Part shown: piece after piece, positions 38,657-50,570 of the stretch
How the letters are laid out: each line of letters starts with the position of its first letter
Position numbering within the stretch: position 1 is the stretch's first letter
DNA from: Holacanthus passer
Taxonomy: Eukaryota; Chordata; Actinopteri; Pomacanthidae
Direction: 5' to 3'
Assembly (NCBI GenBank): GCA_025331565.1
Contig: JAFREQ010000092.1
Span: 919,001-983,000 of the forward strand
Length of the DNA: 64,000 nucleotides
Translations under genes and position numbers: made by a program
Notes under the pieces: model-generated
The model's database searches: none
Told to the model about the DNA's origin: nothing
What the model saw: only the letters and a program-made list of their open reading frames with translations

Positions 38657-41600
38657 GATCTTAACCTCTGCACAACATCTAAACCTTCAGATAGCTTCAA
38701 TGATAACCCCAAGATCTGAGCACCAATTTACCCCTTGCCGAAGCAAAGGACTGACCTAAATCATTTTCAGCACTTCTAAAACTGAAATATGTCTACACAA
38801 GCATAAAAGTATCACATGCTCTCACTCACATAGACTCACAAAGGCACTCTGGGCTCAAACCCTTGGGGTCAGAAATAAAACAAATTAGGTAGCGTCCAGA
38901 AAAAATTGGTTGCAAAATTGTATTTATAGAAGTAGCAAGCAGAGGAGGAGGATATGGAGGTTCTTTTACTGTATTTTGTCTTGTCATCACTTTCCTCTGT
39001 GAGACGTCTGACTCTGTCAAACACAGATTAGATTTAATGAGCTTTGTGGGTGCGCGCTCGCACATATGCGTGTGCATTTCCTCGAGATGTATTCTCTTCA
39101 AAGCAGCATACTGACTGCTAGTCATTAGGCTTCTCTAAAAGCAGGTGCGTGTTTGTGTGCGTGGGTGAAGTTGACAGCAGTTTACATGCTTAGATAAGTG
39201 AGCGAATGCACCTTTGGACTTAAAGAAAGCTAAAGACTGACAGAAGAAAAAAGGCGGAAATGAGAAAGTGAGCAAAAGAGTTATAGTGAGAATGCGAAAG
39301 CAGAGAAAGTGTCAGAAAATGTGAGAGGAGAGAAATTGGTTTTCTTGTTTTAGTAGGGAGATGCTGAGAAGGAATATTATATTACTGTGCAGCTTCCCTC
39401 CCTCACACCTACCACACATGTATTTGCATTGTGAAAAAAGGTGCGAATGTGCTTTTTACTGAGTAAGAGAGAGAGAGAGAGAGGGAAAGAGGAGATGCTG
39501 TTAAAAGAGACAAAGGCTGAGGATGATGAGCAGAGAAAGACGTTAAGCAAAGTTCACAGAAGAGCATGGCGCTCTCGTTTTCTTTTGTTTGAGCGAAAAT
39601 TACACCATGAATATCAGATAGAATATATATACAAAAAATATATTTACCTGACTTTGACTTTGGGAGGAGTAGTTGGAATGGAGACGTGCTGGAAACCATA
39701 TTATCCCCCACCATCATACACCCATGTCCCTCAACACATCACACCCAGCTGTACGCTTCAAATACGATAAGACTTGTGCACAAACGTTTATTAAACATGA
39801 GCATTCAAAGACCATTTTTCATTTTCTCCTCTTAACTTCATTCACATGGCCGCCCCTCTTTAATCTATGATTGTGGAGAGCAAGCAGTCAGTTTTAGGAC
39901 TCATCCACTTATCAGGTGATGGACACACGCTATGCGTCGCCACAGACGAGCTTTATCACATAAATTGAAATTCATAAAACAGTAAAGCAGCCTGTGAACG
40001 GTCATTAAGCAGTAAACAACCCCAGGAGTTTGATTCTCCACCAGAGGAGCTCGCTGGGTGAGTCTAAAGCGTCTCTTGATGTGTGTCTGTGACTCTCCAA
40101 GTGGTCAAGAGAGACTTTTCACAGAATGTTCTGGAGGGCCAATTTGCCTCTATGGTGAAGGCAACACCAGTTATCATGCACAAAACAACACCAGCTGAGT
40201 CCCCTTAAGTGGAAAGTAGTAACTTGTGTATTATTAGTAGACACTGTTAAGAAGTCACAATGAAATAGTAATACACTGTTTTTGCAATGGCAGGGTTTGT
40301 TTTGGGTTTTTTTGAAGATATAAATGGTTGCCATGTTCCAGTTAAAAACCAGGACCAAAATCCAAGAATTAGAAGCAGAGATTGACAGTACAATATCATG
40401 TGAAGTCACACCGAGGTCCTCAGAGCACCAGTGTTGCAAACTTAATATCCCCGTGTCCAGTGCCTGAGATCCTGAGCTTCGAACATGAACACAAAGCCAC
40501 ATCAGTCATAGGAAGAAATCAAGTGTTTAACATAGTCACACATACATGATAATAGTAAGTGCTAACATGTAGTTTAGTAACATGTAGTAACACAAGTGGA
40601 GTCATAAAGTCTCTAAATGCTTTCTCAGGTTTGTGAATGTCAACACCAATCTCTAAATGTGCATTAGATTCATACATGTGTAAGAATCTGAAAATATGTA
40701 CTCCATATAAATGACCTTTTATTAATGAGGGAAAAGGATTTAGCCTCAAGAGCTGGAAAAACAGATACTTCTTCAGTTCCGCCTCAAGTACGCCGCTCCT
40801 ACTGCACTTGACTTTCGCTGCGCTCCTGCCGTGCCTGAGATTTGCAAATGCGTGCAGCAGTCTGTCTGTAATTTCAGGTTTTTCTCACCTTGACCTGAGG
40901 ATGACAGGCACCCGCTGTGAAAGAGACTGCCAATTGACATTCGTAGCTAAATACTTTTCACTCATTAATAAACCCCTCCTTAGGTTACTTGCTCAGTTTT
41001 TCCTGCCTGCATGCTTATGGGATCATTATTATGTTGTTTGATCCCACAGACACTCAACAGTTGAACCAAGACAGTCTAAATTTGCTGTTTGACATAACTT
41101 CAGATGACGCCACACATAAGAAGAGGTCTGTCCAAAGATATTTATTAGTTTCTGACTCTGGTTAAGTAGGAAAAGCACTAAATTTCCTCAAAGCTACTCT
41201 ATCTCTGAACTCCCTCTTTAACCCAATCAGACACGTTTGGTTATTCTATGTGATCTCCTTTTGATTAATAACTAATACTTTTTTCACTTCCATTCACTGA
41301 GCCTCCTGGAAACAGTTTGCAGCGCCCCCTGGGGAGGCCCGCCTCCCACTTTGAGAACCTCTAATCTAGAGTTTAATACCGACACATTAATTTACAACTG
41401 CAGTCAAAGACTTGCTTCACAGGTGTCCAATTATACTGTCCTGTTAATAGATATCAATGAGTCAAGAATATTTGCGGCCATGCTATGAACACTAGTATCT
41501 ATCTTCATTTTGCTAACATTAGCTGACATTAGCCGTGATGAACTATTTGTCATGTCAGACAAAGGCAAAACCCCTGAGTGTATTGAATTCAGTGAGAGTG

Positions 41601-44600
41601 TATTTTATTGCTGATGAGTTAGATAGATACACAGCCCCTAAAGAGTAAATGTGAAGTCAATTGAAGGGGTTCTAGTGTGATAATTTAGAGTGTATGTTTG
41701 ACCATCAGGTGTCTTCAGGCCGGGCAGCTCGTCCATTTTAATATCCCCCCGTGGTCCCAGCTGACGCCGAACGCCGCTGAATTAATCCAAGACTAAACTG
41801 AACTAATCATTGCCGATCGTCTTTGCCCTAAAAGGCACCCAGCTGTCCTAATATAACTGCCACATTTAATTTCCATCTGCCAGGAGGTGGCAAGTGAAGA
41901 TCGAATGATGAGAGCTGATTAGTGGGAAGTGAGCCAGTTTGACAAGGATAGATTAAAGTTTGGCTGGTCAGGAGGGCAAGGACATTGACATTCTTGGCAA
42001 CATACAGATGAATAAGTCTCTGAATGCAAATATTACGTGTGCGTGCACAATCACACAGCGGAGTTCTAGACAGGCGTCTTAAAACTTACAAAGGGGTTTT
42101 TTATTTCCCGCTGATTTACTTCAACCTACTCTCTCACACGCGCTACAAACAAAAGCCTTATCTTCTTCTTTATTGCTTTTGATTAGTCAGGCAGAGTCAT
42201 GGCCTGCAGAGGGCCTCTACTTAGAACATTTTATGTGCACACTCACACACACACGGACTAATGCTGCTCATGGGTCAAGATGTGTGAACGTCCACAGTTT
42301 GATTTCGTTCTCCCCTGATGTGACTCGCCCCTCTGTCAGACCTCATTTACCTAAACTCTCCTCTGATTGGTTGGGGCTTATCTGTCGATTTGACTCAGTG
42401 ACCCAGTCACGAAGCCCCTGAGCTGCATGCTAACATCGCCAAGGACATGAACAACATGCGCACACATGCAAAGAGACCGACAGCAGGAGGCAGCTGTGTT
42501 ATTAAAGGAGAGACTCATTTCACCTGACTGTTAAATATCCAAGGTTGTCATTTGTCTTTGTTTTATAGCAGGTATTTGTGAGTTTTTATGTTGTCGCCCT
42601 GCTTCTATCGGGCATATAGCTGAATTTTGTTTGTACTTAGTCTAGTCTGTCATTTTATAAAAGGCCCAGGTGCATGATGGTCTCTGTACTGTAACTCTAC
42701 AGCATTCTGTGTGTTCTGAGAACATGGCGCTGGAAGTCATGTTTTCTTGGCTTCATTTTCATTCTGGTTGTTTCCTTCGTATCTTCGTTACCCCCCCCCG
42801 CGCGTATTTTCCTCTCCATTATATCGCCACGTATAAGAGCATTTCTCTCTCTCGACTTTAAAGAAACTTGTCAATCATGACATTACGGAGAAAACCTGTG
42901 AAACTTAATGACTCAGGAGGTGTCAAGTGTGTGTATATTTCAGAGATGTGTGGGAGGTAAGGTATTATCAATATGGTGTTAATTACACACCAGCACAAAA
43001 GCAAACACCGAATATTGTTATTGCAACACTTAGATAACACTTAGATTATAATAATGAATCACCCGCATTAAAATACACACACATATACACACATGTGGAT
43101 GCACATTATTGTGACAGTCCATGGAGACATTCTGATGCTCTCTCTCTCTGCTTTTTTTATTTGACTGATTAGTTGTGTTGTTATCAGCTGAGTCAGGCAG
43201 AAATATGTTGTTATTCCACCTAAAGTGCAAGAAATTATATGCACAAGTATTTTGCCTTGATAAGACTGTGTTTGTGTGTGAGAGAAATTGAGTTTATTTG
43301 AGGTATTAAGTGTGAGGATTTGTAAATTTATCCCAACTTACATGAATGACTTGACTCTAAAAGGAAAGACAGTAACATTCTTCAAATACAGACGTGCATC
43401 TGTTAAATTTAATACAGAGAAACCAAAAGTGCAAAAGATCACTTTAAAGGAGTTGTGAAGCAAAAAGTAAACGTTAATTCACAGGTATGATTAAAAAGGC
43501 CTTCATTCTTGTGCACGTGTGTTGATCCCCAGGCTTGCATGCATGCCGTTTTCCCATCATCCCACGGCTCATAAACCTGAGTTGTATTCCATCAAAGGCA
43601 GCTTGCACAACAAGCTTATTCCCTAATTGGTGCTTGGGCTTTTAAATTGCTTGTGTTTGCTCACGGCCTAGCGCTCTCCCAAAATGGTCATCTGAAAAAT
43701 CCCCCCTATTAAAGAGAAAAATAGTGTCAAAGTTCCGCATTAAGCATGTTTCCCTCTCTCGCTGCCCTCGAGCTTGCTCCCCTTGCAAGTGGACATCCCA
43801 CTCTGTTTGAGAAAAAAATAACAGTTTGTCACAATCACATATTTACATATTACAAAACTCAGCAAACGTTTGCAAAAGTCAACTTTCCAGGAACCTGGTG
43901 CATACAAAACTCCACTGAAAACAAACACTGCACAAGTAATCTGTTCTTTTCGAATCATTTCACAAGCAATGTGTGACTGCTGCTGAGATGATTTTTCTCT
44001 CTCCAAAATCTGATTACCAGTGTAACAACCTGAGGGACGCTCGTGTTGCCTCATTGACATTAACACCTGAGTCAGAGTGATTTTTCAATCTGTTCTTTGG
44101 TTTGACTACAGTTATAGAATTTTCTTTGTTAAGTATTCTCTGTGAATGCTGTTGACTTTGAATGTTTCCTAGAAAGGTTACATCAGCCCTAATTTAGCCT
44201 CTTTTGGGGTTCTCACTGTGTTTTGGTCAATTTTAGGGTTGGTTATTTGCTTTAGGAGACTTACAGCTTAGGTGTTTAACCTCTAACATACATGTACAGT
44301 CGATCTGTCGGTTCTCTGGTCAGAGCGCTCCCACATGTCTCACATTGATGTTTGAGACTAGGAATGATAATGTCTTCGTTTTTGGCCCCATTCATCAAGC
44401 AGCCCTTCTAATACTCAGAGAGAGACATAATAGAACTACAGTACAAGCAATAAAATACACACATTTTTTAAAGCGCGATTGCTATTGATTTATTGATGTG
44501 TTCCCATGCAAGCAGCATTTTTAGGATTTAAGTGGTCCAGATGGCAAGAGCAAATCATATATTTTGCTTGAAAGTGTATGTCTTCATACATTTACATCAG

Positions 44601-45927
44601 TTTTTGTACACATTTTTCCATTTGCACATAAAACAACCTGCATGGAAATGCCAAAAATGTGGGGGGGAAGCAAGATTGCAGAAACATTTTTAGTCGTAGG
44701 TGGAAAAGTTGGTGTGTCCAACAAATTGAAAAAAAAATGGGAGAACGGAATGATTCAATTGAAACAGGCTTAGTGAATAAATCACGACGTTCATGAAACT
44801 CATGACTTATTTGTCATCAAGCTTCTGTTCAGCTGAAGAGACAAAAATAGCAAAACGTCAGAACTGTGTGGAGCGATGAGGATACTGTAACCTTCCTCAA
44901 ATCAATACGTAGGACAAACATAAATGTCATCATGTTTTCCGCTTGGATTTCCACCATGTTAGGTTCGTCTGGAGCTCTTGAAATCCCATTATCTTATTGC
45001 ACCCTCTTCCTCTGTGATGGTTTAATGCCACACAACTGACAACCAGTTGTTTATCTCCATGCACCCAATTTGTAATATTTGCATAATAGTGGAGGATGGA
45101 AACATGCAATCATTCACACTTTCATTTGCTTAATTTACCTTCCAGTCTGAGGGAAACCTGAATTATGCATACACAGTATGCTTATACTCCATATGCGTAT
45201 ATTCATCCAATATTTGTGTCTTAGTAGTATTTGTATTGTTTACAACATAGAATACTTGAATTTTAACTAGACTTTTATTTATGTTGTTGGTCATTGGCGA
45301 TTTCAGTATTTTTATCTTTGTTCCACTGTACATTTGTTCATGTATAAGTACATTTAGTGTGTGTACACATACTTAGCCAGGAAAGCTGCTTGTGATTCTA
45401 ATTATGCTTATGGTTATGATTATGTTTTGGTCAGACACCAGGTGCTTGACAAAGGTTCTTGATCAGAACATGTTTGACCAGTGCTCAGTTCAACCTTTTC
45501 TTTCACATTATTTCATTTTCCTGTGTGCCTGTCTGGCAGACAAATCAAGTTCCATAACCTGAGCAAGGGGAAAAAAACAATCATTAATGTCAATAACAGC
45601 ATGTAACAGCAATAGAGATGTTAATACAATGTAAACATTTCATTGTTGAGCACAGGTCTCTCCATTCGCCTTCTTTGCTAGAGGGAACACTGAGCTCTTT
45701 GTAGCTGTGGCCCAAATATTTACACTCCTGCTCATGTATTCTGCCTGTGATGCAGAAAAGCTAAAAAGTCTCCAGAAGGGAGATCTGGGAATGTGGGAAC
45801 ACATTAATGCTTTGTAGTTTTGCCATGTTGCTACAAAGGAAAACGAAAAATCTCAGTTCAATTTTTTCCATTCCCTTACTCCCTTATCTCATTACTTGGA
45901 TCATGTGATCTTGCCATCTATCTAGTT
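38657..45927. other. Intronic sequence, no gene seen
   Basis: Non-coding. Small GA, CA and C runs occur (39466-39483, 43074-43092, 42790-42799). The 127-codon minus frame at 40119-40502 has no recognisable domain. The block at 41700-41960 is complex, CpG-containing sequence with TTAATCC, GATTAG and CAGCTG words, a candidate conserved non-coding element by appearance only. Confidence 0.5.
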
Positions 45928-46018
45928 TATTACCTCCACCAAGGAGATTATGTTTGTCACTCTCTTTGTCAGCAGGATTACGGAAAAACTACTGACCAGA
46001 TTTTCTATAATAGGTTTC
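45928..46018 (+). repeat. Dispersed fish repeat fragment next to exon A
   Basis: It contains TTACCTCCACCAAGGAGATT, then GTTTGTC, then TTTGTCAGCAGGATTACGGA and AAAACTACTGACCAGATTTT. This matches a short repeat that I recall as widespread in fish genomes (words CCTCCGCCAAGGAGGTTATG and GTCAGCAGGATTACGCAAAA). The fragment ends about 50 bp upstream of the splice acceptor of exon A. No coding capacity. Confidence 0.68.
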
Positions 46019-46042
46019 ATCGCTTTCAAAGAAGTAAACCAA

Positions 46043-46071
46043 CTAACCAACCGTTTCCACCTATCCTCCAG
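46043..46071 (+). promoter_or_regulatory. Branch-point candidate, polypyrimidine tract and AG of exon A acceptor
   Basis: CTAAC at 46043-46047 fits the vertebrate branch-point consensus, with the branch A about 26 nt upstream of the exon. It is followed by a C/T-rich stretch and CCTCCAG. This supports the chosen exon start. Confidence 0.6.
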
Positions 46072-46349
46072 GTAACTCGCCTTCAGAGGAGTCGGAGGAG
46101 CGCGACAAGGAGCCGAGGACATTGACGTACCCCGCGTACATCGCCAGTCTGCTGGACACGGGTGCAAAGCGAATGGCAGCCGGCGTCCGGATGGACTGCA
46201 CCAGCCAAGGCCAGTGCCCGCGCTCCTGCAGCCTCTGCCACATGAGCCCGAGGGCGGCGCAAGGGCGGCAGCAGTCCGAGCCTGTCCTGCTGCAGATCAC
46301 CAAGGCTGCACCCATCTACGAACTGGTGTCCAACAACGAGACCTACCAG
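46072..46349 (+). CDS. astn2: Astrotactin internal exon A (post-MACPF, Cys-rich segment)
   Basis: This 278-nt exon gives two bases completing a Gly codon and then 92 codons. The reading frame runs from NSPSEESEERD through TYPAYIASLLDTGAKRMAAG to APIYELVSNNETYQ. It carries a Cys cluster (MDC, GQC, RSC, SLC), consistent with the linker/EGF-like region after the MACPF domain of astrotactins. Astrotactins are membrane glycoproteins of neurons, implicated in glial-guided neuronal migration and in trafficking of surface proteins. The acceptor is a pyrimidine-rich stretch ending CCTCCAG and the donor is GTGTGT. The exon starts after a phase-1 intron and ends in phase 0. A good branch-point match (CTAAC) lies at 46043-46047. 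The frame runs open past the donor to about 46508, but that tail is intron. Family assignment is strong. The paralogue (astn2 rather than astn1) is a judgement from memory, about 60% sure. Confidence 0.92.
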
Positions 46350-47339
46350 GTGTGTAACTTGTTTATCCTTGTTTATCATGTCTGTTGTCTGAAAATTTCC
46401 TACAGAATCCATTATGTCATTCTGTGTGACACCCTTGAAATTGGTGGCTGCATTTTCTCTCCTCTTGAACTGTATTATCTCGCTTACCTTTCATGTGTGA
46501 ATGATTAAAAGGAGCATTTATTTCCTAATGTCCTTGTCATCCGAAATCAAAGTAGTTTCACTTTGATCTGGAGGATGTAAACGTTGACACCATTTTCTCA
46601 TCTGAGCTACTTTAACATGAGAGGACAAATAATAGTTATAACGACAGGACTGATAATACAAAAAATCCAGGCGTGAGTCAGGCTGTGTGCTCATTAAACT
46701 TCGGTCAGTCTACTGGCATCCTGCAGTGTGTTTGTGACTGTATCCATCAGGGCCAAAAAAACCTCATGGCCTCATTATGAAACAGGTTATAGAAGCAGAG
46801 GACTTCACAGAGTCTTTTCCTTTTGGAGTATCTTGCCTCACTCTGCCGGCAGCATGCTGTGCCATAATCTGCCATACTGTGCAGTGACTTATTTGCCTCC
46901 ATCAATACTCTTTGTCAATACTGCTTCTACTCCTCCAGCAGGACGATGGTCGATATGCTGTCCAACAGCTGTCCAACACCCCCCAGATGGATAAAACCGC
47001 TGTTATTGACAAAGGCTGTTTGGAGGTTGCTTGTGCTTGACTATGCAGCTACTGGTATAGACTCGATGCACAGGCAACATTTTGAATAAATGCTCTTTTT
47101 GGCTTCATCACAATTATTAAGGATGTTCTATCCATCTCTGATGAATTGATAAACAGTATATCTAGTTATGGTAAAAAAAACAATACAGATGTGTCAAAAT
47201 ATTACTGTCTGCAAGTTAATGCACATTTAATTGAGCTGCAATTTAATATGGATTTAGCTCAAGTCTAATTTTTTTTTTTAACTTGTTTAAAATTGAAAAA
47301 AATGTTCATTCTATTTCACATAGCCTTCGTCCTGTAAGA
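46350..47339. other. Intronic sequence, no gene seen
   Basis: First part of the intron between exons A and B. It has an A-run at 47174-47181 and a T-run at about 47270-47279, and no recognisable exon or element. Confidence 0.5.
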
Positions 47340-49070
47340 GCTGTCACTGTTGGGTTCATGAAGATTTTCCTTCATGCCTTGGTCCATGTCCCTTAGGTCC
47401 GTCCCTGCAGTGCATATCACCTGTGTGTTTTTTCATCATGCATCAAGCAGTCAACAAGCGAAGAGAAAAAAACTGAAGATGTCTACGTGTGCCTGCCTGT
47501 GCACCGACTGCTGGACCAGCTACATGTTTCCATCAGGTCTTCACCCCCACTGTGAGGTGCACCCCAGGCCATCCTAGTGCTTACCCCGCAGGACGCCTGC
47601 CAGTTCTGTGCTCACTCGCCTAAGGAGGAGCTGCAGCAACAAGCAGACACTTTCACAGCACTTTGAGTGTTGAGGGAGTCAGTTCTGGGCCGACTGTGTG
47701 GAGATCTGGAGCTCTTCAACTGCAAGTTTCAAGACAACCCGAAGAAAGACCGCGACAGTGGGCACGAGTCAAATGCCCCCCCATTGGGAGCGCTGAACAT
47801 GCTGACTCTGTCATGCATTTTCAGCACCACGGTCAGAGCTTTTCATTCTGGCGAACAAGCACTCACTTCACACAGCGGTGAAGGGGGCATTACACTGGTT
47901 GATACAGAAACTTCACAGATGTGCGTGTGCCCGCTTTCAGAGCATTGCTCAGCATGGCAAAGTCTGATATCCATAACACAAGAATGTCAAGGCTAATCAC
48001 AAGGGGCTACATGCTTGCCAGTCCCCACCCCCCCACTTACTGGCGTGGTAGATACGGTCATGTCATATCAGAAGGAGATAATGGCCCTGACCTCACAGCT
48101 GGCGGAGCTTCTGGAAAAAGAAGCTATCTCCCAGAGAGGAATGAGGGGTTTTATTTCTGTTATTTTCTTGTAAGACAGGTGGAATGAGACCAATTTTTGA
48201 CCTGTCTCTATTCAACAGATGCGTAGTGAGATGGCCATTTACTTAAGTACTTGCATGTCACATCCATCTTCCAAAGTGCATTTTCACATGCCAATCATAC
48301 TGTGCACGTCTTTTTTCCAGGAGTACTTTACCTGTACAAACGCTTGTCATTCCATTATTCTCTGGCTCCAAGCACCTTCTCCAAATGTGTGGAAAAAGCA
48401 TTTTATCCACTACGCAGGAAAGGTATCAGGATGCTGTTTTACCTGGACGACCTGATCATTGTGGCCCCCTCTCTGGACAGAGCTACGCTACACACAGTGG
48501 CACTCATGCAACACCTGTCAACATTGGGTTTTGCCCTAAATTGGCAGACGAGCGCTCCACTTCCCACCCAGCCAATAATTTCCCTTTGTGTTCACAAGGA
48601 CTCCACCACCACAAGAGCGAAGATGTCCTCAGCCAAACTGGAAGCACTAAACTCTCTGCTGTGACATGTCGCGCTCCGCCAAGTGGTGACGGCGTTATAT
48701 GTGTGTGCGTCTGCTCGACATGATGTTAGCAAGTCACACAGTTGTCCCCTTGGGGCTCATCCATGTGAGGAAATTTCAGAGATGGTTCAGCCTCCTACTC
48801 CTCGAACCAATACAACACAGAAGTCGTTGGGGAACCCCTCGAGAGAGCTATATCACATATATTAGTGTATACAGAGGCATCTCCCTCCAGCTGGGGAGGA
48901 ATGTGCCGATATCAAGTTGTTGGTGGAAGGAGGTGGAAGAAGCCTCCGTCTCTCCACATTAACTGTCCAGAGCTGTCCACAATCCTGGAAGTGTTAACAC
49001 TTTGCTCTACTACTGACAAAAGCATGTTTTCGTAAGCACAGACAACAGGAGATGTAGAGTCTGAAGTAGA
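47340..49070 (+). mobile_element. Decayed DIRS-type retrotransposon (gag-like remnant, RT, RNase H)
   Basis: Pieces in shifting + frames appear in the right order. A Cys/His-rich gag-like stretch (DACQFCAHSPKEELQ, about 47590-47640) comes first. Next is the RT N-terminal region, with RLITRGYMLASP, then TSQLAELLEKEAISQ and EGFYFCYFLV in different frames. The RT core follows, with YSLAPSTFSKCVEKAFYPLR and the catalytic FYLDDLIIVAPS near 48440, then LGFALNWQTS. After that come the connection region (VVPLGLIHV...QRWFSLL) and an RNase H start (HINCPELSTILEVL, about 48958-48999). The YLDD box and the LAPxTFSKCVE motif fit fish DIRS elements. Several frameshifts and stops show it is dead. No tyrosine recombinase or terminal repeats were found. 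It lies in the host gene's sense direction. Confidence 0.8.
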
Positions 49071-49204
49071 TTGAAGTAATATGCTGCCTTGATGTCACAC
49101 GCGTTCAGGTTTTGTGGGACAGATTTGGGAAAATAAGAAACAATTAAAAAGTTTCAAGTCTTCAACGGAAAATCAACATGTGGCAAAGAAGGTCAAAATA
49201 TAGT

Positions 49205-49757
49205 TTCCACCTGCGTCAGCTTAGGTGTGAATCCCAGGTCGAGCCGATCAGTTAAGAGGATTCCAAAATCAGCCAAAAGAAAATCTGGGATTCAACCTGT
49301 GTCAATCATGCCCCAAAGCTATGAAACAAACTACTTTTAAATATCAGGGAAGCTGACTTACTATTACTTTTAACTTATTGTATTTTTAAAAGAAAGCTAA
49401 AAATGTATCTCTTAATTGATGTTCATTGCTGTGACCTTCCTGATGTATTTTTGCTCACTGCTTCACACTTATGCACTGCTGGACTTCTTTAAAATATTGT
49501 AGTTTACTTGGTTTTATGCATTCTGTGTATTCTACTTTTACTTTTTATTCCTATCTTATTTTTACTAATATCATTAAGTGGGTTTTATTTTCCATCTCAT
49601 TTTCCATTCATTTATAGCATTTTTTCCCTGTTTTTATGTTATTCTAAGTCATTTTTCATATGAAGCACTCCATGTATGTAATTTCTTTATTGTAAAGCAC
49701 TTTACATTATTTATGAAAGGTGCTATACAAATATAGTTTATTATTATTGTTATAAAT
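49205..49757 (+). mobile_element. Non-LTR retrotransposon (LINE) 3' end, decayed
   Basis: A frame at about 49345-49425 ends IFKRKLKMYLLID, preceded by NIREADLLLL. This is the NxREAxxxxxFKRKLKTYLL ending of fish LINE reverse transcriptase ORFs. Then come a T-rich 3' UTR and the widely seen tail AAAGGTGCTATACAAATATA followed by GTTTATTATTATTG (49697-49755). Upstream, the WNSLP block is missing. It begins soon after the DIRS remnant ends. Confidence 0.65.
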
Positions 49758-49774
49758 GATCAACCATCAATCGA

Positions 49775-50570
49775 AATAGCTCAAATAGAAGAGGACAGGT
49801 ACTTTATTTGCCCAAAGCTGGGAAATTCTTTTGTTGAAGTAGCTGAAACAAAACAACACAACACAGTACAACACATAACAAGACATAAAACAACGTACAG
49901 TGCAAAGACCAACATTCAGTGCAGTCAAAGACCAACATACAGTGCAGTCAAAGACCAACATTCAGCGCAGTCAAAGACCAACATACAGTGCAGTCAAAGA
50001 CCAACATACAGTGCAGTCAAAGACCGACATACAGCGCAGTCAAAGACCGACATACAGTGCAGTCAAAGACCAACATACAGCGCAGTCAAAGACCAACATA
50101 CAGTGCAGTCAAAGACCGACATACAGCGCAGTCAAAGACCGACATACAGCGCAGTCAAAGACCAACATACAGCGCAGTCAAAGACCGACATACAGCGCAG
50201 TCAAAGACCGACATTCAGTGCAGTCAAAGACCAACACTCAGTGCAGTCAAAGACCAACATACAGCGCAGTCAAAGACCAACACTCAGTGCAGTCAAAGAC
50301 CAACATACAGCGCAGTCAAAGACCAACACTCAGCGCAGTCAAAGACCAACACTCAGCGCAGTCAAAGACCAACATTCAGCGCAGTCAAAGACCAACATTC
50401 AGTGCAGTCAAAGACCAACATACAGTGCAGTCAAAGACAACATAAAATGCAACAAAACAAGTACCTAAAAACCACTGATCCTATGAGTAATAATGCAGTA
50501 GTAGAGGTAGGAATGATGTGCAAGATTATGCAAAAGGTTGTGCAAAGAAATGGTCTAATGTCAAAGTCAC
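49775..50570. repeat. Interspersed fish repeat interrupted by a minisatellite
   Basis: The left flank has GGACAGGTACTTTATTTGCC and a GGGAAATTC word, then CA-rich sequence ending in ACGTACAGTGCAAAG. The right flank has ACATAAAATGCAAC and GTTGTGCAAAGAAATGGTCT. Both flanks contain the GTGCAAAG and ACATAAAA words of a dispersed fish repeat that I recall beginning with TACTTTATTTGTCC-like sequence. The 23-bp array (49903-50440) sits between them and appears to have expanded inside the element. Confidence 0.5.
49903..50440 (+). repeat. 23-bp minisatellite, about 24 units
   Basis: The unit is CAAAGACCAACATACAGTGCAGT. CAAAGA recurs every 23 bases exactly from 49925 to 50431 (22 perfect steps), with a degenerate 22-base first unit at 49903. 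Variation is confined to a few positions: ACCAAC/ACCGAC, the triplet TAC/TTC/CTC, and AGTG/AGCG. Because 23 is not a multiple of three and no + frame of the unit contains a stop, all three + frames are open across the array, with a 23-residue protein period. These frames (largest 232 codons) are not genes. No promoter or splice context supports translation. Confidence 0.96.

Noticed and set aside
40119..40502. 127-codon minus-strand frame
   Set aside because: Cys/His/Trp-rich but with no ordered motif, and no splice sites or neighbours to support a gene.
46350..46508. Open extension of exon A past the donor
   Set aside because: The protein sequence stops resembling astrotactin exactly at the GTGTGT donor and joins exon B in frame, so the extension is intron.
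49900..50445. CRISPR-like regular spacing in the 23-bp array
   Set aside because: There are no spacers. The whole 23-bp unit repeats head to tail in vertebrate intronic DNA, so it is a minisatellite.
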